Assembly (NCBI GenBank): GCA_947631755.1
Contig: CANRMO010000052.1
Span: forward strand, 1-13,202
Direction of reading: 5' to 3'
Length of the DNA stretch: 13,202 nt
Source: an uncultured Lachnospiraceae bacterium
GTDB lineage: Bacteria > Bacillota > Clostridia > Lachnospirales > Lachnospiraceae
A model generated the notes under the pieces. The model made no database searches. It saw only the letters and a list, made by a program, of their open reading frames with translations, and was not told the DNA's origin. Shown piece after piece: positions 1-5,060 of this stretch (positions are counted from its first letter, which is position 1; every line of letters starts with the position of its first letter). A program made the translations under genes and the position numbers.

Positions 1-44
1 GCCATATCATATTGCGATGGCAGCAGGAGAAAAACTTGCAATAA
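1..44 (+). CDS. C-terminal end of an unidentified upstream gene (partial)
   Basis: Read from base 3, the frame gives HIILRWQQEKNLQ followed by TAA at 42-44. The same end recurs at 601-642, where it continues upstream as a longer plus-strand frame with codons typical of the window. I infer that the intact gene lies left of the window and that this is its true 3' end. I do not recognise the family. It runs in the same direction as dapL, and the promoter -35 overlaps its last codons. Too little is visible to assign a function. Confidence 0.4.
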   Translation, partial: HIILRWQQEKNLQ

Positions 45-64
45 GTACCTTTTTCATGTAAAAT
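36..64 (+). promoter_or_regulatory. Promoter, duplicated copy in the left repeat
   Basis: TTGCAA (36-41) and TAAAAT (59-64) are separated by 17 bp, a good sigma-A-type spacing. It is the exact duplicate of the promoter at 634-662 in front of dapL. Transcription would begin near base 70 and run into the AT-rich insert. The GTG at 65 would therefore lie upstream of, or at, the transcript start. Confidence 0.55.
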
Positions 65-145
65 GTGTCAATAGAATCTCAAGTTTTGAAGCTGAATTAT
101 ATTATCTGTTTGTTGTGTTGTGTCGGATTATGTGATAGAATTTCT

Positions 146-385
146 ATGGGTGCTGCTGTAGCAATAGGTGGCGGTTTTGCCTTTCAGATGTATGAGTACA
201 TACAGGCTTCCTCGCATTTTGGAGGTGATGCCTATGAGGAAAGTATTGAGGAAGGATCGCAAGTATTGTTGGATATTGTTGGTGTCATTGCCTCCATAAT
301 TTGTACTATGATTTCATTGGTGCGATTGGTATATGACATCATGAAAGATAGAAAACAAAAAAGCAACCGCCCGTCCAAGGTTTAG
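146..385 (+). CDS. Small hydrophobic protein, possibly type I toxin-like
   Basis: The open frame runs from GTG 65 to TAG 383-385. I prefer ATG 146 (79 aa), because GTG 65 sits directly behind the -10 of the duplicated promoter and could hardly be on the transcript; neither start has a clear Shine-Dalgarno sequence. The visible protein has a Gly/Ala-rich hydrophobic N-terminus, an acidic middle and a C-terminal hydrophobic segment (LLDIVGVIASIICTMISLV) followed by a basic tail (KDRKQKSNR). A single membrane helix with a Lys/Arg tail, plus a hairpin overlapping the stop codon, resembles the end of holin-like type I toxins of Firmicutes. At 79-106 aa it is longer than those toxins, which are usually about 30-60 aa. 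It may be a fusion, a degraded toxin or an unrelated membrane protein. Its AT-rich codons differ from its neighbours. Confidence 0.4.
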   Translation: MGAAVAIGGGFAFQMYEYIQASSHFGGDAYEESIEEGSQVLLDIVGVIASIICTMISLVRLVYDIMKDRKQKSNRPSKV

Positions 386-395
386 GTTGCTTTTT
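358..395. terminator. Strong hairpin, likely bidirectional terminator
   Basis: AAAAAGCAACC (358-368) is perfectly complementary to GGTTGCTTTTT (385-395), giving an 11-bp stem around a 16-nt loop. The T-run follows the stem on the plus strand and the A-run gives a T-run on the minus strand, so it could stop transcription both ways. The stop codon of the small hydrophobic gene lies at 383-385, at the edge of the loop. In type I toxin loci such a hairpin is shared by toxin mRNA and antisense RNA; that role here is inference. Confidence 0.6.
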
Positions 396-492
396 GTTAG
401 GTAACTGTTAACCAAGGCAAAACCGTCTGCTACGGTAGCACCTTTCTTATAATCATTCTATACAATTTATAGGAATTTGTCAAATCATTCTT

Positions 493-642
493 ATGGTTTT
501 CTTCATTCCCGGGGGGCTGAAAAAACAGAAATCCGAGGTCGAGGGGCTCGTCTTTTTTGATGTGGGACATCTGCCGGAAGACATATCCCCGCCGATCCGC
601 CATATCATATTGCGATGGCAGCAGGAGAAAAACTTGCAATAA
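493..642 (+). pseudogene. Duplicated 3' fragment of the upstream gene
   Basis: The plus-strand frame from ATG 493 to TAA 640-642 encodes 49 residues, including EVEGLVFFDVGHLPED and ending RHIILRWQQEKNLQ. Codon choice (CTG, GAG, GTC, GGG) matches the window's real genes, unlike the AT-rich DNA just upstream. The last codons are identical to 3-44 in the left repeat. ATG 493 has no Shine-Dalgarno, so this looks like a beheaded second copy of the end of a gene left of the window. The minus-strand frame over the same bases (430-639) is probably its shadow. The family is not recognised. Confidence 0.4.
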
Positions 643-675
643 GTACCTTTTTCATGTAAAATGTGTCAATAGAAT
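599..675. repeat. Direct repeat, right copy (at least 77 bp)
   Basis: Identical base for base to 1-77. It spans the end of the duplicated gene fragment and the promoter serving dapL. The repeat may extend further left than 599, because the corresponding sequence of the left copy lies outside the window. Confidence 0.95.
634..662 (+). promoter_or_regulatory. Probable dapL promoter
   Basis: TTGCAA (634-639), a 17-bp spacer and TAAAAT (657-662) match the sigma-A consensus well. A transcript starting near 669 would have a leader of about 50 nt ending in the dapL ribosome binding site. The -35 overlaps the stop codon region of the upstream gene fragment. Confidence 0.6.
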
Positions 676-720
676 ATTTTTTTAGGCTTTTTGTCATAAT
701 TCTGAGGAGGGAAATGCGAG

Positions 721-1935
721 ATGTTTAAAATCAATGATAATTATCTGAAACTGCCTGGCAGCTATCTTTTTTCGACGATCGGGAAAAAAGTGGCAGCATT
801 TAAGGAGGCGAACCCGGACAAAGAGGTGATCAGCCTGGGGATCGGCGATGTGACGCTTCCTCTGGCCCCCGCGGTGATTGAAGCGATGCACAGCGCAGTG
901 GATGAGATGTCCAGGGCAGAGACATTCCGGGGCTATGCGCCGGATCTTGGCTATGAGTTTTTAAGGAAAGCAATTGCCGAAAATGATTACAGAGCCAGGG
1001 GCGTGGAGATTGAATTGGATGAAATTTTTGTCAGCGACGGGGCAAAAAGTGATTCCGGTAACATTGTTGACATATTTTCGCAGGATAATATAATTGCAGT
1101 TACCGATCCGGTCTATCCGGTCTATGTGGACAGCAATGCGATGGCAGGGAAGACCGGGGAGTACCTAAAAGAGAAAGAGTGCTGGTCCAATGTGGTCTAT
1201 ATGCCCTGTGTAGCAGAGAACAATTTTGTGCCGGAGCTGCCAGAGAAGACGCCGGACATCATCTATATCTGCTGCCCGAATAATCCGACGGGCACAGCTC
1301 TTAAGAGAGAGGATCTTCAGAGATGGGTGGATTTTGCCAATGAGAAAAAGGCCGTGATCATTTATGATGCTGCTTATGAGGCATACATTTCCGAGGAAGA
1401 TGTGCCGCACAGCATTTACGAGTGCGACGGCGCTAAGACATGCGCGATTGAGATGAGGAGTTTTTCGAAAAATGCCGGGTTTACCGGAACTCGTCTCGGC
1501 TTTACTGTCGTTCCGAAAGAACTGACCTGTCAGGGCACCTCACTGAACAGTCTCTGGGCGAGACGCCATGGAACCAAATTTAACGGTGCGCCATATATTA
1601 TACAGAGGGCCGGGGAAGCTGTCTACAGTGAGGAAGGAAAGGCCCAGACAAAGGAGCAGATCGCGTACTACATGAATAATGCAAAAGAGATCCGCAGTGC
1701 TCTGACGGATATGGGGTATACGGTTTTCGGCGGTGTAAATGCCCCCTATATCTGGCTCAGGACGCCGGACGGGATGAAGTCCTGGGATTTCTTTGACCTG
1801 CTGCTGGAGAAAGCAAGCGTGGTCGGGACTCCGGGATCCGGTTTCGGGCCGAGCGGGGAGGGGTATTTCCGCCTCACGGCATTCGGCTCATCAGAAAATA
1901 CCCGGAAAGCGCTCGAGCGGATCAAAAAACTGTAA
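721..1935 (+). CDS. dapL: LL-diaminopimelate aminotransferase (DapL)
   Basis: A PLP-dependent fold-type I aminotransferase that converts tetrahydrodipicolinate directly to LL-2,6-diaminopimelate using glutamate, the short DapL route to lysine and meso-DAP for peptidoglycan; cytosolic. The start MFKINDNYLKLPGSYLFSTI and GIGDVTLPLAP are characteristic of DapL. CPNNPTG (185-191) and YDAAYE (215-220) are cofactor and substrate loops, K250 in SFSKNAG is the Schiff-base lysine, and R384 in YFRLTAFG fits the carboxylate-binding arginine. At 404 aa it has the usual length. GAGGAGG ends 10 nt before ATG 721, supporting this start. It follows the promoter in the right repeat copy. The gene itself looks intact. 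Confidence 0.95.
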   Translation: MFKINDNYLKLPGSYLFSTIGKKVAAFKEANPDKEVISLGIGDVTLPLAPAVIEAMHSAVDEMSRAETFRGYAPDLGYEFLRKAIAENDYRARGVEIELDEIFVSDGAKSDSGNIVDIFSQDNIIAVTDPVYPVYVDSNAMAGKTGEYLKEKECWSNVVYMPCVAENNFVPELPEKTPDIIYICCPNNPTGTALKREDLQRWVDFANEKKAVIIYDAAYEAYISEEDVPHSIYECDGAKTCAIEMRSFSKNAGFTGTRLGFTVVPKELTCQGTSLNSLWARRHGTKFNGAPYIIQRAGEAVYSEEGKAQTKEQIAYYMNNAKEIRSALTDMGYTVFGGVNAPYIWLRTPDGMKSWDFFDLLLEKASVVGTPGSGFGPSGEGYFRLTAFGSSENTRKALERIKKL

Positions 1936-1962
1936 ACCATCATCAGAAATTGAAAGGATAAA

Positions 1963-2853
1963 GTGATTCTTATGAAAAAATCATTGTTATCAGTTTTGGT
2001 GGCGACAGCGGTGCTGTTACTCAGCCTCGCACCCGCTTCTTATGTAAGTGCAGATGCTGCGAAAAAAGGCTATATTTCCTTTGGGGCAGATCTGAAAGAC
2101 GAAGAGAAACAGGAAGTTATGAAATGTCTCCAGGTGGCGCCGGCGACGATGGCCCAGTACACAGAGGATACGGTCACAAACGAGGAGGAACACAAATATC
2201 TGGATTCCTATCTGGATCAGTCAGTCATCGGGACAAGGGCACTTTCTTCTGTAAAAGTAGAACCGGGTGATGCGGGGACGGGTATCCGTGTAGAAACTTA
2301 CAATATTACATTCTGTACGGCGGAGATGTACACAAATGCCCTCGCGACTGCCGGGTTTACGGACGCAAAAGTCGTAGTGGCAGGGCCGTTTGAGATTTCC
2401 GGGACAGCGGCTCTGGTGGGGAGCATGAAAGCATATTCTGCCTTAAAGCATGTTGATCTGGATGAGACGACGCTGGACGCCGCCAACAATGAACTGGTGC
2501 TGACCGGTGAACTGGGGGAGTCGATCGGAAAAAACGAAGCCGCCCAACTGGTTGCCCTTGTTAAAAACCGCGTGATCAGCGGAAACCTATCTTCTGAGGA
2601 GGATATTAAAAAGGCGATAAAGGATGCCGCCAGCGAAGTCGGTGTCAATCTGGATGATACACAGGTGCAGGAGCTGACAGCTCTTATGACGAAGATCAAA
2701 GGGCTGAATCTGGATGCTGAGGCGATAAAGAACCAGGCAAAGGGAATTTATGATAAACTGAAGTCCATGGATATCGATCCGGATAAGGCAAGAGGTTTTT
2801 TTGGAAAGATTGGTCTCTTTTTCAAAAACCTCTGGAAAAAAATCTTTGGCTGA
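1963..2853 (+). CDS. Secreted DUF1002 family protein
   Basis: The first 30 residues form a signal peptide: KK at 5-6, a Leu/Val/Ala-rich core and a probable cleavage site VSA|DA. The mature protein opens with ISFGADLKDEEKQEV (38-52), the motif that starts DUF1002 (YpuA-like) domains. The repeated ATAGFTDAKVVVAGPFEISGT-type segment of the middle part and a helical C-terminal half ending in FFKNLWKKIFG also fit the family. Its function is unknown in general; it is exported. GTG 1963 is favoured because AAGG (1954-1957) lies 5 nt upstream; ATG 1972 would be 14 nt away and would give nearly the same signal peptide. It lies 27 nt after dapL and may share its transcript. Family confidence is high, function none. 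Confidence 0.85.
   Translation: MILMKKSLLSVLVATAVLLLSLAPASYVSADAAKKGYISFGADLKDEEKQEVMKCLQVAPATMAQYTEDTVTNEEEHKYLDSYLDQSVIGTRALSSVKVEPGDAGTGIRVETYNITFCTAEMYTNALATAGFTDAKVVVAGPFEISGTAALVGSMKAYSALKHVDLDETTLDAANNELVLTGELGESIGKNEAAQLVALVKNRVISGNLSSEEDIKKAIKDAASEVGVNLDDTQVQELTALMTKIKGLNLDAEAIKNQAKGIYDKLKSMDIDPDKARGFFGKIGLFFKNLWKKIFG
2791..2833 (+). other. Inverted repeat at the 3' end of the DUF1002 gene
   Basis: AGAGGTTTTT (2791-2800) is perfectly complementary to AAAAACCTCT (2824-2833), with further partial pairing (AAAGA with TCT/TTT) inside. It lies within the coding region, just ahead of the T-box promoter. There is no T-run after it, so an intrinsic terminator is not supported. It could protect the 3' end of the dapL-DUF1002 mRNA or be incidental. 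Confidence 0.3.
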
Positions 2854-2860
2854 AAAGGTC

Positions 2861-2890
2861 TTGACATTGTTTCGGGCACTGTGCTAAAAT
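2861..2890 (+). promoter_or_regulatory. Promoter of the T-box/aspS2-gatCAB operon
   Basis: A consensus -35 TTGACA (2861-2866) and -10 TAAAAT (2885-2890) are 18 bp apart, with an extended -10 TG at 2882-2883. It starts 7 bp after the stop of the DUF1002 gene. The transcript should begin near 2897, immediately before T-box Stem I. Confidence 0.85.
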
Positions 2891-2896
2891 GCTTTT

Positions 2897-3172
2897 CAAA
2901 GGCGATGAAGGAAACAAATGCCGATTGGTGTGACTGAACGACAGGGAGAGGCGCCATGGACTGAGAGCGTCTTGTGGGAACATCCGGCAGGAGAACATTC
3001 CAGAGCCGGCAGGCTGAACGATATCTGCTAGGTCTGCCCGGTGAGCACCGTTATATGCGCAATGAGAGGAGATACAACGGGGTGTCTCAACGCGGGTGGT
3101 ACCGCGGGTTTATTTGTGATATGAATTTTCCCGTCCCAGAAAGAACAGAGATGTTTTTTCTGGGATTTTTTT
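2897..3172 (+). ncRNA. T-box riboswitch with overlapping Glu/Asn specifier codons (GAAC)
   Basis: A tRNA-sensing transcription attenuator. Stem I closes by GGC (2901-2903) with GCC (3005-3007). Next is the GA motif (GATGAA 2904-2909 against AGA 3002-3004), then GGAA (2910-2913) with TTCC (2998-3001). The specifier bubble has ACAAA (2914-2918) facing GGAGAACA (2990-2997). Above it TGCCG (2919-2923) pairs with CGGCA (2985-2989). Specifier bases 2993-2996 are GAAC: AAC (Asn, 2994-2996) followed by the expected purine, and GAA (Glu, 2993-2995) one base upstream. Stem II pairs GGCAG (3008-3012) with CTGCC (3034-3038); a small hairpin CGGTG/CACCG follows (3039-3050). The T-box core is AACGCGGGTGGTACCGCGG (about 3089-3107), with UGGU to read the tRNA end. 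Uncharged tRNA is expected to favour the antiterminator and operon expression. Downstream genes make Asp-tRNA(Asn) and amidate it, matching the Asn codon. Confidence 0.93.
3134..3172 (+). terminator. T-box intrinsic terminator
   Basis: TCCCAGAAA (3134-3142) pairs perfectly with TTTCTGGGA (3157-3165), with inner pairing AACA (3144-3147)/TGTT (3152-3155), followed by seven T (3166-3172). It is the off-state structure of the riboswitch and lies about 80 nt before the aspS2 start. Confidence 0.9.
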
Positions 3173-3251
3173 GCTTCACAGGAAAGTGCGTCTGTAAGCG
3201 GAACTCTCTGTTCCTGTACAGGAAAATTCTCTTTGAAATGGAGGCAGGAAA

Positions 3252-4583
3252 ATGGAATTTTTATCGGGAAATACAAAAAAAGAAACAAGAGATATCTCGG
3301 ATATCCTTTGCGGCGGATACGAGGGAAGAGAGATCCGCATGAACGGCGCGGTTCACAAAATCCGGAATATGGGTGATATGGCGTTTATTGTTCTGCGCAA
3401 ACGGGAGGGGCTTGTGCAGACAGTGTATGAGGAGGGGGCGGTGAATCTTCCATTGGATGAGCTGAGCGAAGAGGACACGGTGGAGATTGGCGGCGTCGTT
3501 GCCGCGGAGGAGCGCGCTCCCCAGGGGTTTGAGATCCGCCTGAGAGAGATCCGGATTTTGTCCCGGTCGTCTGCCCCGATGCCAGTGGCAGTTAATAAGT
3601 GGAAAATGAATACGTCGCTGGAGACGAAGCTGGATTTGCGGCCCCTGTCTCTCCGCAATCCTGTGGAGAGGGCAAAATTTCGCATACAGGAAGGGCTTGT
3701 CAGGGGATTCCGCGATTACCTGTACGGACAGGGGTTTACGGAGATCCACTCGCCAAAGATCGGTGCCAGGGGCGCCGAGGGAGGGGCGAACCTGTTCCGG
3801 CTGGAATATTTCCACAAGCACGCAGTTTTAGCCCAGAGTCCCCAGTTTTATAAGCAGATGATGGTTGGGGTATTTGACCGGGTATTCGAGGTGGCGCCGG
3901 TGTTCCGGGCGGAGAAGCACAACACGAAACGCCATCTGAATGAGTATATCTCTCTTGATCTTGAGATGGGGTATATCGATAGTTTCCAGGATATTATGGA
4001 GATGGAGACCGGATTTTTGCAGTATGCGATGGCTCTTTTGCAGAGGGAATACGCAGAGGAGCTTAAGATGCTGAAAGTTGCGCTGCCAAAAGTGGATGAG
4101 ATCCCCCAGGTGCGCTTTGACCGGGCGAAGGAACTGGTGGCAGAAAAGTATGGCCGCAAGATCCGCAATCCGTTTGATCTGGAGCCGGAGGAGGAAGTCC
4201 TGATCGGGGAGTATTTCAGGGAAGAGATGGGCGCAGACTTTGTGTTTGTTACCCACTATCCCTCCAAAAAGCGTCCTTTTTATGCGATGGACGATCCGAA
4301 GGATCCGGATTTTACTCTCAGTTTTGACCTGTTGTTCCACGGGCTGGAGATTACGACCGGGGGGCAGCGCATCCACGATTTTGGCGCGCTTGAGAAAAAA
4401 CTGGGAGACCGCGGCATGACGGATGAGGGCATGGAGCAGTATATGATGGCCTTTCAACACGGCATGCCGCCTCACGGCGGGCTTGGGATCGGGCTGGAGA
4501 GGCTGACGATGAGTCTGCTCGGAGAGGACAATGTGAGGGAGACAACGCTGTTTCCGAGGGATCTGGGGCGTCTGGAGCCCTGA
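3252..4583 (+). CDS. aspS2: Archaeal-type aspartyl-tRNA synthetase, probably non-discriminating (AspS2)
   Basis: A class II aminoacyl-tRNA synthetase attaching Asp to tRNA(Asp) and, as the context implies, to tRNA(Asn). Residues about 1-105 are the OB-fold anticodon-binding domain; the rest is the catalytic core. Motif 2 is FRAEKHNTKRHLNEY (218-232) and motif 3 is GLGIGLERL (410-418). At 443 aa it lacks the large insertion of the roughly 590-aa bacterial AspRS, so it is the short archaeal/eukaryal type. Non-discriminating AspRS of this type is reported to need a conserved proline in the anticodon loop region; P90 in RAPQGFEI, with H35 in VHKIR, are candidates. GGAGG (3240-3244) lies 7 nt before ATG 3252. 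First gene behind the T-box and followed by gatCAB, it would supply Asp-tRNA(Asn) for amidation. Specificity is inferred from context and motif. Confidence 0.92.
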   Translation: MEFLSGNTKKETRDISDILCGGYEGREIRMNGAVHKIRNMGDMAFIVLRKREGLVQTVYEEGAVNLPLDELSEEDTVEIGGVVAAEERAPQGFEIRLREIRILSRSSAPMPVAVNKWKMNTSLETKLDLRPLSLRNPVERAKFRIQEGLVRGFRDYLYGQGFTEIHSPKIGARGAEGGANLFRLEYFHKHAVLAQSPQFYKQMMVGVFDRVFEVAPVFRAEKHNTKRHLNEYISLDLEMGYIDSFQDIMEMETGFLQYAMALLQREYAEELKMLKVALPKVDEIPQVRFDRAKELVAEKYGRKIRNPFDLEPEEEVLIGEYFREEMGADFVFVTHYPSKKRPFYAMDDPKDPDFTLSFDLLFHGLEITTGGQRIHDFGALEKKLGDRGMTDEGMEQYMMAFQHGMPPHGGLGIGLERLTMSLLGEDNVRETTLFPRDLGRLEP

Positions 4584-4590
4584 AAGTGTG
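4580..4590. repeat. 11-bp direct repeat, left copy, at the hairpin element
   Basis: CTGAAAGTGTG here recurs exactly at 4724-4734. It includes the aspS2 stop codon TGA (4581-4583). If the element between the copies is an insertion, this is a candidate target-site duplication, although the last five bases also form part of the element's outer stem. Confidence 0.7.
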
Positions 4591-4723
4591 AATAGAAGTA
4601 CTAAGCTTTCGAAAAAACGAAAGCTAAGTGCTTCTACGGCGGCAGAGCCGCCTATTCACACCGAAGAACGCAAAAGCAACGTTCTTCACGGATTGTTTGT
4701 GCCGGGCGGTGCGCCCGGTATGA
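4591..4723. mobile_element. Multi-hairpin palindromic element inserted between aspS2 and gatC (MITE-like)
   Basis: No gene lies here; the 133 bp fold almost completely. Outer stem: GTGTGAATAG (4586-4595) with CTATTCACAC (4652-4661), perfect. Inside it is a 17-bp arm pair (4595-4611 with 4618-4634, one G-T pair and one A-A mismatch, A6 loop) and GGCGGC/GCCGCC (4638-4643/4647-4652), forming a three-way junction. Downstream are GAAGAACG/CGTTCTTC (4663-4670/4680-4687) and CCGGGCG/CGCCCGG (4702-4708/4712-4718). An 11-bp direct repeat bounds it (4580-4590, 4724-4734). Removing one repeat plus the element leaves a normal 22-nt spacer from stop codon to gatC start with its ribosome site. No T-runs follow the stems, so read-through is expected. 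The mobile nature is inferred; family unidentified. Confidence 0.6.
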
Positions 4724-4734
4724 CTGAAAGTGTG
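4724..4734. repeat. 11-bp direct repeat, right copy, at the hairpin element
   Basis: Exact copy of 4580-4590 (CTGAAAGTGTG), directly followed by the gatC ribosome binding site AAGGAGGAG (4736-4744). Confidence 0.7.
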
Positions 4735-4750
4735 GAAGGAGGAGAACAAA

Positions 4751-5044
4751 ATGGCAAATATTATTTCGGATGAGACGATTGAGTATGTGGGGATTCTGGC
4801 GAAGCTGGAGCTCTCGGAGGAGGAGAGGGAGCAGGCAAAGAGAGATATGGGGGATATGCTCGATTATATTGACAAGCTGAATGAACTGGATACAGAGGGG
4901 ATTGAGCCGATGTCCCACGTGTTTCCCGTGAACAATGTGTTCCGGGAAGATGTGGTGGAAAACGGTGATGACAGGGAAAATATGCTGGCGAACGCCCCGC
5001 AGAAAAAGGACGGCACCTATATGGTTCCGAAGACCTTTGCGTGA
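4751..5044 (+). CDS. gatC: Asp/Glu-tRNA amidotransferase subunit C (GatC)
   Basis: The small scaffold subunit of the GatCAB amidotransferase; it wraps around GatA and stabilises the complex. At 97 aa it has the normal length. The N-terminal helix pair (LAKLELSEEEREQ), LDTEGIEPMSHVFPVNNVFRED (47-67) and the C-terminal NAP...GTYMVPKTFA are typical GatC features. The start is fixed by AGGAGG (4737-4742), 8 nt before ATG 4751; the in-frame upstream ATG at 4730 lacks a ribosome site. It follows the inserted hairpin element and lies 16 nt upstream of gatA in the same operon. Confidence 0.93.
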   Translation: MANIISDETIEYVGILAKLELSEEEREQAKRDMGDMLDYIDKLNELDTEGIEPMSHVFPVNNVFREDVVENGDDRENMLANAPQKKDGTYMVPKTFA

Positions 5045-5060
5045 AGAAATGGAGGTAACT

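Larger units (their letters stand above)
1..77. repeat. Direct repeat, left copy (at least 77 bp)
   Basis: Bases 1-77 are identical to 599-675; identity stops at base 78/676 (c versus a). The window begins inside the repeat, so its true left end and full length are unknown. The copy contains the last codons of an unseen plus-strand gene and a complete -35/-10 promoter. The two copies enclose 521 bp of unrelated DNA. This is the signature of an insertion or duplication event next to dapL. Confidence 0.95.
78..492. mobile_element. AT-rich inserted segment, possible remnant of a small mobile element
   Basis: This DNA separates the two copies of the direct repeat and is clearly richer in A/T than the surrounding genes. 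It contains one small membrane-protein frame, a strong hairpin (358-395) and a second small hairpin (ACCGT 422-426 / ACGGT 432-436). No transposase or recombinase is present. The left edge is set by the end of the repeat at 77. The right edge is only estimated, from the shift to GC-rich codon-like sequence near 493. Foreign origin is inferred from composition and from the flanking repeat. Confidence 0.4.

Noticed and set aside
65..145. GTG 65 as the start of the small hydrophobic gene
   Set aside because: It directly follows the -10 hexamer (59-64) of the duplicated promoter, so it would lie at or before the transcript start, and it has no ribosome site.
430..639. Minus-strand 69-aa frame over the duplicated gene end
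   Set aside because: The plus-strand reading has better codon use, and its stop falls at the same place in both repeat copies. The minus frame has no ribosome site.
2974..3342. Plus-strand open frame (122 aa) over the aspS2 leader
   Set aside because: It runs through the T-box Stem I, antiterminator and terminator, and its start lacks a ribosome site. The region is structured RNA.
4590..4720. The hairpins between aspS2 and gatC as an intrinsic terminator
   Set aside because: None of the stems is followed by a T-run, and gatCAB lies directly downstream in the same orientation with no clear promoter of its own.
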